Assembly (NCBI RefSeq): GCF_030705605.1
Contig: NZ_JAPCKK010000006.1
Location: forward strand, 1-64,000
Length of the DNA: 64,000 bases
Reading direction: 5' to 3'
DNA from: Paenibacillus zeirhizosphaerae
Lineage (GTDB): Bacteria > Bacillota > Bacilli > Paenibacillales > Paenibacillaceae
Shown in pieces: positions 38,483-47,727 of the stretch. Both the position numbers and the translations under genes were made by a program. The notes under the pieces are model-generated. The model saw only the letters and a program-made list of their open reading frames with translations, made no database searches and was not told where the DNA came from. The stretch's first letter is position 1. Every line of letters begins with the position of its first letter.

Positions 38483-39307
38483 ATGGAAAGACAGATTGGG
38501 ATACGTTTTGAGGGCGAAGAGCTGGCGGCAACACTGCATTATCCGCGTGGGGTGGAAAAGACGGGATGCCAGAACCGTAATTCGCTGGTGATCATATGCC
38601 ATGGGTTTGTCGGCAGCCGCATCGGAGTTGACAGGCTGTTCGTCAATACTGCGCGCAAGCTTGCGCATGCAGGACATATGGTGATCCGTTTTGATTATGC
38701 GGGCTGCGGTGAGAGTACCGGCGAATATGGTGAGCAAGGTATCGAATCCATGATCAATCAGACGCGCGCTGTACTGGACTATGCTGTGAGCTGTGCCGAT
38801 GTGGACCCGAAGAAGATTACTTTGATCGGTCACAGCCTCGGCGGTGCGGTCTCGGTCCTGACGGCGGTGCGGGATAAGCGGGTTAAAAATCTCATCCTTT
38901 GGTCGGCGGTAGGCTATCCGTTCAATGATATCGTCAAAATCACAGAACGGCGTGTCTATGATCAAGCGGTTAAGGAAGGAGCGGCGGATTACCTGGGCTA
39001 CAGGTTCACGCCTGCTTTCTTTGAATCTCTGGCCCAATTCCAGCCTTTCCAGGAAGCTGTAAAATTCAGCGGGGACGTGCTCGTCGTCCATGGCACGTCG
39101 GACGATATGATTCCAGTGGACTATGCCTTCCTGTATCAGAAGGTTTTCTGGATGCGTTCGGATAACCGGTGCGATAAAGAGATTATTTTTCAGGCGGATC
39201 ATACCTACTCGTCGGGTGCGGAACGTGCACGCCTGATGGAGAGAACACTGGAATGGCTGGATGAGCGTGAGCGCATCGAGAAAGAATGGCAGCACTGGAT
39301 GATCTGA
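38483..39307 (+). CDS. Alpha/beta hydrolase (serine esterase type)
   Basis: 274 residues. LVIICHGFVGSRIG is the oxyanion region; Ser lies in IGHSLGGAVS; Asp in VHGTSDDMIP; the His is probably in QADHTYSSG. The CGEST and FDYAGCG segments match the feruloyl-esterase/YqiA-like group of cytosolic hydrolases. RBS is AGGGGGAG. Followed by a dioxygenase gene after 76 bases. Confidence 0.9.
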   Translation: MERQIGIRFEGEELAATLHYPRGVEKTGCQNRNSLVIICHGFVGSRIGVDRLFVNTARKLAHAGHMVIRFDYAGCGESTGEYGEQGIESMINQTRAVLDYAVSCADVDPKKITLIGHSLGGAVSVLTAVRDKRVKNLILWSAVGYPFNDIVKITERRVYDQAVKEGAADYLGYRFTPAFFESLAQFQPFQEAVKFSGDVLVVHGTSDDMIPVDYAFLYQKVFWMRSDNRCDKEIIFQADHTYSSGAERARLMERTLEWLDERERIEKEWQHWMI

Positions 39308-39383
39308 CAGTATTGGAAAATCCCCACGCGCAGGAGTAAAATAGAAGTATACCGAATATAATTGGCGTGTGGAGGTGGCAGCG

Positions 39384-40166
39384 ATGACAGTACCTGCATT
39401 ATTTGTTGCGCATGGTTCGCCTGCGTTGGCTGTAGAGGACAATGCGTATACCCGTTTTTTGAAGGAACTGGGATCACGGCTGCCCAGACCCCGCGGAATT
39501 GTTGTTTTTTCCGCTCATTGGGACAGTCCCGATCAATGCATTGATGTCGATGAACAGCATGCAGCTTTGCATGACTTCTATGGCTTTCCTGAAGAAATGT
39601 ATACGATCGAATATCCTGCCCCCGGAGATCCGGCAATTCATAATGACATTATAGACATGTTCAAGCTGCATAATTTGTCTGCCCGACCCGTTCAGAACAG
39701 GGGACTTGACCATGGCGTGTGGGTCATTCTGCGCCACATGTATCCCCAAGCAGATATCCCGGTCATTACCCTCTCCGTCGATTCCAGGCGTTCACCTAAG
39801 GAACAGTACGATATTGGATGTATGCTGTCTGCCTTGCGTGAACAGGACATTCTGATTATCGGCAGCGGGGGGCTTGTCCATAATTTGCGTTTGCTGCGGA
39901 ATACCGAAGAACCCGAAAGCTGGGCGACAGCCTTTGATGATTGGATCGGGGAGCAGCTGCAGACCTGGAACCTCAAGCAACTGTTCGAATACGGCAAAAA
40001 GGCCCCTTTTGTCAAGGAGGCTGTTCCTTCGTACGCTGTGGAGCATTTTATTCCTCTGTTTTATGCGATGGGCGCAGCGGACAATGACAGAAAGGCGCAA
40101 AAGCTGTTTCAAGCCTATGAGCATGGATGTCTCAGCCTGAACTGCTGGATGTTCGGCGCACGCTAA
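39384..40166 (+). CDS. Extradiol aromatic ring-opening dioxygenase (DODA/LigB type)
   Basis: 260 residues, class III extradiol dioxygenase fold, like E. coli YgiD. Zn or Fe ligands: His in FVAHGSPALAV, His in FSAHWDSP and the His of GLDHGVWVILRHM. Substrates in the family include catechol-type rings such as DOPA. ATG at 39384 has an ideal GGAGGTGG; the GTG at 39369 overlaps that site. Terminated by the hairpin at 40179-40222. Confidence 0.93.
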   Translation: MTVPALFVAHGSPALAVEDNAYTRFLKELGSRLPRPRGIVVFSAHWDSPDQCIDVDEQHAALHDFYGFPEEMYTIEYPAPGDPAIHNDIIDMFKLHNLSARPVQNRGLDHGVWVILRHMYPQADIPVITLSVDSRRSPKEQYDIGCMLSALREQDILIIGSGGLVHNLRLLRNTEEPESWATAFDDWIGEQLQTWNLKQLFEYGKKAPFVKEAVPSYAVEHFIPLFYAMGAADNDRKAQKLFQAYEHGCLSLNCWMFGAR

Positions 40167-40178
40167 ATTAGGATAAAC

Positions 40179-40222
40179 AAAGGGTCTCTATAGGTCAATT
40201 GACCTTTGGAGACCCCTTTTTC
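40179..40222 (+). terminator. Rho-independent terminator
   Basis: AAAGGGTCTC pairs with GAGACCCCTTT around an inner palindrome AGGTCAATTGACCT; five T follow. Confidence 0.88.
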
Positions 40223-40237
40223 ATCGTCATTTAATGA

Positions 40238-40861
40238 TTAACCTTGCAGGTCCTTGCTTTGCTTGCGGCGCTTAAGAATTTTCCATGCAATGTAGGCCAC
40301 CGTAACTACAATAAATACGGCCAGTACGATTCCCTGGTATTCTTCAATGGTATTCAGGACAGTTTCGGTATCACCGGTATAGAACAGACCGATGCTGAGC
40401 AGAAGGAAGGTAGAGGGAGCGATCCCCAGCATGGTCAGCAAGGTGTAGATGCGCAGATCCATGCGGGACATCCCCGCTACAAAGGGGACTACATTCCCGA
40501 GATGAAGCGGGCTGGATATCGCCACACTCCAAATTCCATATTTGCTGAAAGCAGCCTGGGCTTGACCCAAACGATCCTGCGTAGCAGGGCTCAGCCTTTT
40601 CATCAGACTGCTTTCCAGGAAATAGCCTATATAATAAGGAATGTAACTGCCGACCGCGTAAAACAGACTTCCCAGCACGGAGATCCAGGTTATCTCAAGC
40701 CAGGTCAAATCCATTAAAAAACCTACCGTCACGATGAAGAAAGTGCCGATAAAAGGAAAGGCGCTTCCTTCCATGAACAATGAGACAAGGATGCCCCAAA
40801 TTCCCCATCTCTCTAATATGTCAACCATTGCCTCGGCCATACTTCCGCTTCCGCCCTTCAA
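40238..40861 (-). CDS. DedA family membrane protein (VTT domain)
   Basis: 207 residues with about five hydrophobic segments. The VTT/SNARE-associated core, including PFIGTFFIVTVGFL, YYIGYFLESSL and the GNVVPFVAGMSRM loop, matches DedA proteins implicated in lipid carrier scrambling and membrane homeostasis. Start is TTG with AAGGAGAA at good spacing; the ATG at 40840 is an alternative. Tail is strongly basic (KILKRRKQSK). Confidence 0.9.
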   Translation of the reverse strand: MKGGSGSMAEAMVDILERWGIWGILVSLFMEGSAFPFIGTFFIVTVGFLMDLTWLEITWISVLGSLFYAVGSYIPYYIGYFLESSLMKRLSPATQDRLGQAQAAFSKYGIWSVAISSPLHLGNVVPFVAGMSRMDLRIYTLLTMLGIAPSTFLLLSIGLFYTGDTETVLNTIEEYQGIVLAVFIVVTVAYIAWKILKRRKQSKDLQG

Positions 40862-40984
40862 CTGGATCTTCTCCTTATTATATATGCAGAACTAGGAGTT
40901 CGCACCGTACCAGAGACTGAGAATCTCCTGGCCTAAAGTTATAGGAGGAATAAGCAGGATGGCAGAAGCAGCGTTATTGACAAC

Positions 40985-41013
40985 AAAAAAAGCGCCGATA
41001 TTCATCGACGCTC
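40985..41013 (-). terminator. Rho-independent terminator of the DoxX gene
   Basis: Read on the minus strand: AGCGTCGAT-GAAT-ATCGGCGCT followed by seven T. It lies about 40 bases after the DoxX stop codon. Confidence 0.88.
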
Positions 41014-41050
41014 CTTCTGTATAGGTTGGTTAGGTTATTCGTGCAGTTGG

Positions 41051-41560
41051 TCAGACGAGCTTAGCTTTCTGCCCGCTTCCGTCATGTCTGCGGAACAGGC
41101 CGCGCAGGTAAGGCAGCACCCAATGATCCAATCCGATGCGACCGGCGTTAGCGCCTGCGACCACGATGAAGATTTCGAACAGTATCAGAATCGCGTTGGT
41201 GCTTACAGTGCCCGAGAAGAGGAAGGCGAAGTTCATGACCATGGCCATTAATGCGGCGAGTGTGGTCAATGTGCCGAGAAGCAGGCCGACACCCACTAAG
41301 AATTCACCTACAGGGATCAGGAAGTTGAAGAGGCTTGCATTCGGCAGGGCGAAGGCTTCAAGGAACGCTGCCCACCAGCCTTGAACCGCCGGATGCTCAC
41401 CTGTTGCCTTGGCAATGGCACCTGTCAGGAAGCCGTCTGCTGCAAAGCCCCCCGTCAGCTTCTCCCATCCATGAGTCATCCAGGTCCATCCTATAACAAC
41501 CCTTATTACTGTCAGTATCCACATTGCAACCGGGTTTTCTCTAAGCCAAGTGTTAAACAT
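41051..41560 (-). CDS. DoxX family membrane protein
   Basis: 169 residues with four transmembrane segments. MWILTVIRVVIGWTWMTHGW, the AFALPNASLFNFLIPVGEFL region and GLLLGTLTTLAAL match the DoxX/DoxD family linked to quinone and redox processes. Start is the ATG at 41560, nine bases after AAGGAG; a GTG at 41569 is too close to it. Ends in a basic cytoplasmic tail. Single gene with its own terminator. Confidence 0.9.
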   Translation of the reverse strand: MFNTWLRENPVAMWILTVIRVVIGWTWMTHGWEKLTGGFAADGFLTGAIAKATGEHPAVQGWWAAFLEAFALPNASLFNFLIPVGEFLVGVGLLLGTLTTLAALMAMVMNFAFLFSGTVSTNAILILFEIFIVVAGANAGRIGLDHWVLPYLRGLFRRHDGSGQKAKLV

Positions 41561-41755
41561 ATTAACCACTCCTTCATAAGGTATGTTACTTTGCTGTTTT
41601 GTTTTGTAAGATGATCATCTCTTTCATGTCTTTATTGTAGATTAGCTCGACATTTTTGTTTGTGATAAAAATCACAAATTCATTCATTTTGTTACCAGGA
41701 CAATCCAGCCGACATTGCTTATAATGTAAAAAAACGAACCCAGGAGGAATGTCTT

Positions 41756-42859
41756 TTGATCAGGTTAAGCAAAAACGCAGTCGGCAGTGCGCTGCTTCTG
41801 CTCGGCTGTGCTGGTCTGGTATCCTGCTCCCCTCAGGCGGAGGAGGCGCCGCCGCAGGTCTCGCCCGTTGTCATGGAGGAGCCGCCTGCTCCCGAGCCTG
41901 TCGAGCCTCTGGTGGAGCATGAGCCGGAGTATACCGCGCCTCTTACAGGAATCGGCATAGCTGAGCCCTCAGACCAAAGGCCGCTGGCCGTAATGGTTAA
42001 CAATGCGCCTGCCGCACGCCCCCAATCAGGACTCAGTGAGGCGGATATCGTCTATGAGGTGCTTGCTGAGGGAGGTATCACGCGTCTTGTGGCTTTCTAT
42101 CAGAGCGGAGGCGGTGAAGTCAACATCGGCCCTGTGCGCAGCATCCGACCTTATTTGATCGAGCTGGCTGAAAGCTATGGGGCACTGCCTGTTCATGCCG
42201 GAGGAAGTAATGATGCTTATGCTATCTTTCAGCGGCAGGGCAAGCAGCACCTGGATGAAATTACAAATGCGGGGACGTCCTTCTGGCGCAGCCCGGACCG
42301 CAAGGCACCGCATAATTTGTATACCAGCCTGCCCAAGCTGCTCGAAGGGGCGGACAAGCGGGGATACCCGATAACCTCTGACGTTCCGGAATATGTTTTT
42401 GAGAAGCCGGAGCAAATGACAGACGGTGAACAGGTGACAGCGTTCGATATTCGTTTTATGCTGCAAAGCTACCGCGTATCCTATACATATGATGAAGACA
42501 AGCAGACTTACCTGAGATCGGTGAACGGGGAGCCGCACATTGATTTGAATAATAACGGTCAATTGAGCGCTGCAAATGTGATTGTCATGAGCACGAGCCA
42601 CCGGGTGCTGGACGATATCGGACGGCTCGCTGTAGACCTGAACAGTGGCGGGGAGGCGCTGATTTTCCGTGAGGGGCGGATGATCGAGGGGAAATGGAAG
42701 CATGCTAATGGAGATATTATCCGCTTTTATGACGGAAGCACGGAAATTCCGCTGCTGCCAGGCCAGACGTATATTCACATTGTTCCGGCAGAGCAGCCCT
42801 TGGAAGGACATGTTTCGATCACCGAACCGGTCCACTTAAATCCGGAAAATCAAGGGTGA
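41756..42859 (+). CDS. DUF3048 lipoprotein (YerB-like)
   Basis: 367 residues. A signal segment with LLGC (Cys18) and LVSC (Cys24) gives a lipoprotein, followed by a Pro/Glu-rich linker. The two-part DUF3048 body has RPLAVMVNNAPAARPQSGLS, ADIVYEVLAEGGITRLVA, GPVRSIRPY and HAGGSNDAY. TTG start with AGGAGG. Related to B. subtilis YerB, function unknown. It sits on the outer face of the membrane. Confidence 0.93.
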   Translation: MIRLSKNAVGSALLLLGCAGLVSCSPQAEEAPPQVSPVVMEEPPAPEPVEPLVEHEPEYTAPLTGIGIAEPSDQRPLAVMVNNAPAARPQSGLSEADIVYEVLAEGGITRLVAFYQSGGGEVNIGPVRSIRPYLIELAESYGALPVHAGGSNDAYAIFQRQGKQHLDEITNAGTSFWRSPDRKAPHNLYTSLPKLLEGADKRGYPITSDVPEYVFEKPEQMTDGEQVTAFDIRFMLQSYRVSYTYDEDKQTYLRSVNGEPHIDLNNNGQLSAANVIVMSTSHRVLDDIGRLAVDLNSGGEALIFREGRMIEGKWKHANGDIIRFYDGSTEIPLLPGQTYIHIVPAEQPLEGHVSITEPVHLNPENQG

Positions 42860-42905
42860 TTGCAGGAGGGAATGGACAGAAAACGGAAGAAACGTTGAAA
42901 TAGCG

Positions 42906-42951
42906 TTTACAATCTTTACAAAGGCTTTACAAAACAGATATAACCTATGAT
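42906..42951 (+). promoter_or_regulatory. PhoP boxes and -10 of the phosphate-uptake pair
   Basis: Three direct TTTACA hexamers start at 42906, 42915 and 42926, with spacers of 3 and 5 bases. They lie about 20 bases before a -10-like TATGAT (42946-42951) and no good -35 is present. This matches the TT(A/T)ACA repeats bound by PhoP-P in Bacillus during phosphate starvation. The following genes encode DUF47 and Pit proteins. Confidence 0.72.
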
Positions 42952-43018
42952 AAGATAGCAAAGGTTGTCTAATATAGTCGAACAGTCAGACGGCAATTTT
43001 TGGTAAAGGGGTAATCGT

Positions 43019-43633
43019 ATGAGACTGAAGAAAAAGGATATCTTTTTCGAGACGTTGGAAAATATGGCGGATACGATCGTGCAGGCTGCGGATTATTTCG
43101 CGCAGAATATTGCGAATCTGCAGGACGTGACGTTATTTGCTGGAGAAATGAAGAAATACGAGTCCAAGTGTGACGAATTTACGCACACCATTATTAAGGA
43201 ACTGAACAAAACATTTATTACGCCGCTGGAACGCGACGACATCATGGATCTGACAACCACCATGGATGACGTATTGGACGGACTTGAAGCGACTGCATCA
43301 AGGTTCTATATGTACCAGCTTACCGAGCCTGACGAATATATCGTTCAGTTTGCGGATATTTTGCGCCAGTCTGCCTATGAAATTCAAAAGGCTGTTCATC
43401 TTCTGTCTCAGAAGAGACTGCTGGCACTCCGTGAGCACACGATTCGTCTGAACGACCTGGAGAACCAGGGGGACGAGCTGCTCCGTATTTGCATTAAAAA
43501 TTTGTTTGCGACAGTTAATGACCCGATCGAGCTGATCAAGCGCAAAGAGATATACGAACGCTTGGAAACGACTACTGATTCTTGCGAACATGTAGCCAAC
43601 AAGCTGGAATCCATCATTATGCGCAACTCGTAA
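43019..43633 (+). CDS. DUF47/PhoU-like accessory protein
   Basis: 204 residues, all helical, related to PhoU and B. subtilis YkaA. KKDIFFETLENMADTIVQAA, the E-x3-D metal-binding positions of YESKCDEFTH and YERLETTTDSCEHVANKLE are conserved. Such proteins partner Pit transporters and tune phosphate uptake. ATG start with AAAGGGG. The pit gene follows after 14 bases, so the two form an operon under the PhoP boxes. Confidence 0.93.
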   Translation: MRLKKKDIFFETLENMADTIVQAADYFAQNIANLQDVTLFAGEMKKYESKCDEFTHTIIKELNKTFITPLERDDIMDLTTTMDDVLDGLEATASRFYMYQLTEPDEYIVQFADILRQSAYEIQKAVHLLSQKRLLALREHTIRLNDLENQGDELLRICIKNLFATVNDPIELIKRKEIYERLETTTDSCEHVANKLESIIMRNS

Positions 43634-43647
43634 GGGGTCCTATTTTC

Positions 43648-44637
43648 ATGGATACAAGTTTACTTATTCTAGGCATTGTTATATTTCTTGCTTTGGCCTT
43701 TGATTTCATTAACGGATTTCATGATACCGCCAATGCTATCGCCACGTCGATTTCCACAAGAGCTCTGACACCGCGGCGCGCCATTATTTTGGCGGCTGTG
43801 ATGAACTTTGTCGGTGCCATGATGTTCACCGGGGTAGCCAAAACGATTGGCGGAAGCGTGGCTAATCCGGCGGAGCTGTCGAACGGGATCGACATCGTCA
43901 TCGCTACGCTGCTGGCGGCCATTATCTGGAATCTGGTCACATGGTGGTTCGGCATCCCGTCTTCCTCTTCCCATGCGCTGATCGGCTCCCTTGCGGGTGC
44001 GGTGTTCGTTGGCGCCGGTTCGGACAAGGTCAACTGGACAGGATTCATTGATATCGTGAAGGCGTTGATTTTCTCCCCGTTGATCGCTTTTGCTATCGGT
44101 TACGTGGTGATGACGATCCTGAAGTTCATATTCGCACGCAAAAGTCCGCATACGGTGAACAAGGGCTTCCGTACGATGCAGGTCCTTACTGCGGCTCTCC
44201 AATCCTTCACGCATGGCACGAATGATGCGCAGAAGGCCATGGGGATCATCACCTTTGCGCTCGTGTCGGGTGGGTTCCAGGACCATCTTGAGGTTCCGCT
44301 GTGGGTCAAAATCTCGGCAGCGACAGCTATGGCCTTGGGGACATCAATCGGCGGCTGGAAAATCATCAAGACCATGGGCACCAAAATTTTTAAAATTGAG
44401 CCGATTAACGGGTTTGCGGCCGACTTTTCGGCGGCCTCCGTTATTTTCACCTGTACGCTCCTGCATCTCCCGGTCAGCACGACCCACGCGATCACTTCAG
44501 CGATCCTGGGTGTCGGCTCTGCCAAGCGGTTCCGTGCCGTGCGCTGGTCTCTTGCCGGTCGTATTGTAGTGACCTGGTTTATTACGATTCCGATTTCTGC
44601 CCTGCTGGCAGGCTTAATCTTCAAGCTGCTGTTCTAG
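43648..44637 (+). CDS. Inorganic phosphate transporter, Pit family
   Basis: 329 residues, about ten transmembrane helices. DFINGFHDTANAIATSIST in the first half and FTHGTNDAQKAMGII in the second are the inverted-repeat GANDVANA-type signatures of PiT carriers, which import metal-phosphate with protons. The ATG at 43648 is preferred; the longer open frame overlaps DUF47. Terminated by the hairpin at 44678-44703. Confidence 0.94.
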   Translation: MDTSLLILGIVIFLALAFDFINGFHDTANAIATSISTRALTPRRAIILAAVMNFVGAMMFTGVAKTIGGSVANPAELSNGIDIVIATLLAAIIWNLVTWWFGIPSSSSHALIGSLAGAVFVGAGSDKVNWTGFIDIVKALIFSPLIAFAIGYVVMTILKFIFARKSPHTVNKGFRTMQVLTAALQSFTHGTNDAQKAMGIITFALVSGGFQDHLEVPLWVKISAATAMALGTSIGGWKIIKTMGTKIFKIEPINGFAADFSAASVIFTCTLLHLPVSTTHAITSAILGVGSAKRFRAVRWSLAGRIVVTWFITIPISALLAGLIFKLLF

Positions 44638-44677
44638 TACTGCTCAGGCGGACAGGATTCCGAGTGCCGTTCAATTT

Positions 44678-44703
44678 AAGAAGCCCCCGTGGGCTTCTTT
44701 TGC
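44678..44703 (+). terminator. Rho-independent terminator after pit
   Basis: AAGAAGCCC-CCG-TGGGCTTCTT with TTTT at the end, 40 bases after the pit stop codon. Confidence 0.9.
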
Positions 44704-44776
44704 TTTGCTGGTAAAGCTATGTACAATAGAGGCCAAGGACGGGATTCTGTCGGCACAGATTAAGGGGGTGGGCGCA

Positions 44777-45736
44777 TTGATCAGGACGCTTGCAATCGGG
44801 AAGGATCATCAGTTACAGCTTGATATTCCACTGACCGATCTGCGGCTGGATGAATATGAATGGATATGGGCGGATTTCAGCGAGCCTACGGAAGAGGAGG
44901 CTGCCCTGCTGGAAATCTATTTCCACTTCCATCCGCTGGCGGTGGAGGACTGCCTGTACGTGCTGCAGCGGCCCAAGCTGGATTATTATGAGGATGTGCA
45001 GTTTCTGGTGCTGCATGCTCTTGATCCCGATCGCTTGACGGTAGAGGAGGTGGATCTCTTCATGAGCCGCCGCTTTCTGGTGTCCTACCATAAGACACGG
45101 CTGGAGGAGATCGACCAGGCGTGGGAACGGATTGTACAGTATGCCCGGGAAGGAAGAATATGGGCGAGAGGTACGCTGGGAGCGGCATATACGGTTATGG
45201 ATAAGCTGGTCGACCGCTATTTCCCCTGCCTGTTCAAGATAGAAGACGAGCTTGCCGAGTTGGAGAACCGGAGCCGCAGCGAGTCGGTGGAAGAGCTGAT
45301 GAATCAGGTGTTCGAACTGCGGAGCCGGTTATTAAAGCTGCGGCGCACGATCGTACCGATGCGGGATCTAATGTACCGTGTTGTTAACTCTGAGCACATT
45401 CAGGGACAAGGGGAGCATAAGGCGTATTTCACAGACATTTATGATCATCTGCTTAAGCTCTCCGATATGATTGACGCTGACCGCGAAATGACGGCCGATC
45501 TCAGGGATAGCTACATTTCGCTGAATTCCAACCGGATGAACACTATTATGAAGACATTAACGGTCATCACGACGATATTCATGCCCCTGACCCTGATCGC
45601 TGGGATTTACGGGATGAATTTCAGCTTCATGCCTGAGCTGGGCTGGAAACACGGTTATTTCGCTGTGCTTGTGCTTATGATTCTGCTCGGTTCGGGCATG
45701 ATCTACTGGTTCTCAAGGAGAGGCTGGTTCAAATGA
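44777..45736 (+). CDS. CorA-type magnesium/metal transporter
   Basis: 319 residues. A large N-terminal cytoplasmic domain with a long stalk helix (residues ~150-255) precedes two C-terminal helices. YGMNF between them is the GMN selectivity loop of the CorA family, and the tail SRRGWFK is basic. The TTG at 44777, behind AAGGGGGTG, is chosen; the frame is open 72 bases further up without a site. Pentameric channel for Mg2+ or other divalent metals. Confidence 0.93.
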   Translation: MIRTLAIGKDHQLQLDIPLTDLRLDEYEWIWADFSEPTEEEAALLEIYFHFHPLAVEDCLYVLQRPKLDYYEDVQFLVLHALDPDRLTVEEVDLFMSRRFLVSYHKTRLEEIDQAWERIVQYAREGRIWARGTLGAAYTVMDKLVDRYFPCLFKIEDELAELENRSRSESVEELMNQVFELRSRLLKLRRTIVPMRDLMYRVVNSEHIQGQGEHKAYFTDIYDHLLKLSDMIDADREMTADLRDSYISLNSNRMNTIMKTLTVITTIFMPLTLIAGIYGMNFSFMPELGWKHGYFAVLVLMILLGSGMIYWFSRRGWFK

Positions 45737-45750
45737 TTGACAATATAATC

Positions 45751-46269
45751 TCAGCGTCTTCTGCGTTTTGCCGAAGGGCGACGGGATTTGGACGTGCTCC
45801 GTCTACGCTTGGTTACGGATTTCTTTCTTCTTCTGCGGCGAGGGATATATTCGTCTGAATATCCTGAATTCGTAGATTTATTGGATGTCTTTGCACCGAA
45901 TGGCAGTGCGCCCATGAGGAGTTTGGCCATCGGGGCGAATTGCTGGATGCCTGACATCACTTTCTGGACCTTGCCGAGGGTGTTGAGCATGCCATCAATG
46001 CCGCCCATGCGGTCAATCATTCCTTTGATTTCGCCGAGACTAGGCAGATTGCTCAGCAGGCCTCCGCTAGAGGAAGAAGGCTGATTGACCGTGGACTCTG
46101 CTCCAGGAGGACCCGATGAATTGTAAGGCGGATTATAGGGCACGAGCGCAGCAGCCTCAGCCGTAATCGGGTCCAGGGTAGGGCCTGCCCCGGGATAAGC
46201 GGATGAGTTATAGGGATCGGTTAGGGAACGATGCGGGTGCGCCCTCCGGTTATTATAATTTTGAGGCAT
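45751..46269 (-). CDS. YqfQ/VrrA-like protein with basic tail
   Basis: 172 residues. A Tyr/Asn/Pro-rich, disordered first half is followed by a helical core (LPSLGEIKGMIDRMGGIDGM, VQKVMSGIQQFAPMAKLLMG) and an extreme Arg/Lys/Ser tail with RRRRRKK and KRRR runs. The central helices resemble the YqfQ/VrrA family of Bacillus, some of which are spore-associated. The tail resembles those of nucleic-acid-binding or spore-coat proteins. Family call is tentative. Confidence 0.6.
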   Translation of the reverse strand: MPQNYNNRRAHPHRSLTDPYNSSAYPGAGPTLDPITAEAAALVPYNPPYNSSGPPGAESTVNQPSSSSGGLLSNLPSLGEIKGMIDRMGGIDGMLNTLGKVQKVMSGIQQFAPMAKLLMGALPFGAKTSNKSTNSGYSDEYIPRRRRRKKSVTKRRRSTSKSRRPSAKRRRR

Positions 46270-46484
46270 TCAGATCACAGTCCTTTACAGGTTGATGGTC
46301 CATTATATGTAACAAGCGCACAGCACGTTTAGGCACCTGTCCGTAGAAGCGGGATAAAAGCGGATTTGGGCGATCAAGGCCTTCATGGTTCGGCTCTGTA
46401 ATGCGTGAAATCGTTAACGCTTGAAAAACCGTGCACTGCTCAGTTACAATGAAGCTACAAGTAATCCGTAGGGGATGATAATTT

Positions 46485-46775
46485 ATGCAGCTGAAGAAGC
46501 TTAATGATAAGAGTATTGACCAACTGTTTGAGGCTATTTTGACGCTTAAGGATTTGGAAGAATGCTATGTTTTCTTTGACGACCTGTGCACCATTAATGA
46601 GATTCAGTCTCTGTCCCAACGCTTAGAGGTTGCGCGTATGCTGGGCAAAGGCAGCACATATAATCAGATCGAAGCCGAGACAGGCGCCAGCACGGCCACG
46701 ATCTCTCGTGTAAAGCGGTGCCTGAATTACGGCAATGACGGTTATAAAATGACATTGGAACGGCTGGGCCGTTAA
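46485..46775 (+). CDS. YerC/YecD-type TrpR-related regulator
   Basis: 96 residues, all helical. INEIQSLSQRLEVARMLGKG followed by TYNQIEAETGASTATISRVKRCL is a TrpR-like helix-turn-helix, as in B. subtilis YerC. Its ATG has GTAGGGGATGA upstream. One base separates its stop from the next gene, so the two are co-transcribed. Target genes unknown. Confidence 0.92.
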   Translation: MQLKKLNDKSIDQLFEAILTLKDLEECYVFFDDLCTINEIQSLSQRLEVARMLGKGSTYNQIEAETGASTATISRVKRCLNYGNDGYKMTLERLGR

Positions 46776-46776
46776 A

Positions 46777-47553
46777 ATGAAGCCGGGCGTTCTAATCATC
46801 AGCCACGGTTCACCTGCGCCCGATTGGGTAAGACTGGTGGATGAGGTCGCCGGGCAGTTGCAGCTATCGGCCGGTTGGCCGGTAGCTGTGTCTTTTTTGG
46901 AGCATGTGGAGGGAAGGCTTATCCAGGACGGCATTGACCGGCTGGAGGAAGCGGGTGTTACGGATCTGCTGGCCGTGCCTTTATTCGTCTCTTCAGGCAG
47001 TACACATGTGGACGAGATCAGCTATGCACTGGGTGCTAAGGAGGTTCCAGAGAAGGAGACGGATCTGGAGCCTTTTCGGGTTCAGGCCCGTGTACACTTC
47101 GGCAGTCCCATCGATGACGGTCCCGACGTGGCGGCTATGGTGTGGGACAAGGTACGGGCCATGTCTGCACATCCAGAGCGCGAGGTTGTCCTGTTGGTAG
47201 GGCACGGCAGTGTGCACGACGGCTTCCGCCAGCGCTGGGAACGGGGCATGTCGTCCCTGGCCGCAAGTGTCAGCGCGATCAGCGGAACAGCGTGTGATTA
47301 CGCCCTGCTCAATCCGGACAGCGTGCGGAACAAAGCCGAGTATTGGGGCAGGGAAAAAGGCGTTGATGTGATCGTCTCCCCGCTGTTCCTCAGCTCCGGT
47401 TTCTTCACTGCCCAGGTCATTCCAGGGAGGCTGGAAGGGCTGGATTACCGTTATTCAGGGGAAGCGCTGCTGCCCCATCCGCTGCTGAAGACATGGCTGG
47501 AACGGCAAATATCCCGACTTCTGCGCGAGGCGGAGGAGGCAGGGCAGCAGTAA
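46777..47553 (+). CDS. Sirohydrochlorin chelatase family protein (CbiX-like)
   Basis: 258 residues made of two homologous halves, each beginning with a His motif: LIISHGSPAPDW at residue 5 and VLLVGHGSVHDGF near 143. PLFVSSGSTHVDEI and PLFLSSGFFTAQVI are the paired metal-binding segments. Members insert Co2+, Ni2+ or Fe2+ into sirohydrochlorin. No other tetrapyrrole genes lie nearby, so the metal and pathway are unclear. Confidence 0.9.
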   Translation: MKPGVLIISHGSPAPDWVRLVDEVAGQLQLSAGWPVAVSFLEHVEGRLIQDGIDRLEEAGVTDLLAVPLFVSSGSTHVDEISYALGAKEVPEKETDLEPFRVQARVHFGSPIDDGPDVAAMVWDKVRAMSAHPEREVVLLVGHGSVHDGFRQRWERGMSSLAASVSAISGTACDYALLNPDSVRNKAEYWGREKGVDVIVSPLFLSSGFFTAQVIPGRLEGLDYRYSGEALLPHPLLKTWLERQISRLLREAEEAGQQ

Positions 47554-47727
47554 CGGTCTGAACCGGAGCGTGTATGGGTGTCTTTTTTTGGATGGATTCA
47601 AGGGTATGCAGATTGTAAAATGTGATTTTTTTCAGTATGATTAAGGTTCAAATGGTAATTTCAAAGAAAACAGACCGCGCTTAGCGGAGTTTTTCTTGCT
47701 AAAAAATACACAGGTGGAGTAACGCGA

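Noticed and set aside
38438..39442. 334-residue open frame opposite the alpha/beta hydrolase
   Set aside because: Shadow frame; the plus-strand hydrolase has a complete catalytic set.
40959..41024. 21-residue plus-strand ORF with an excellent AGGAGG site between the DedA and DoxX genes
   Set aside because: Its end overlaps the minus-strand terminator of the DoxX gene, the peptide has no recognisable feature, and there is no promoter evidence.
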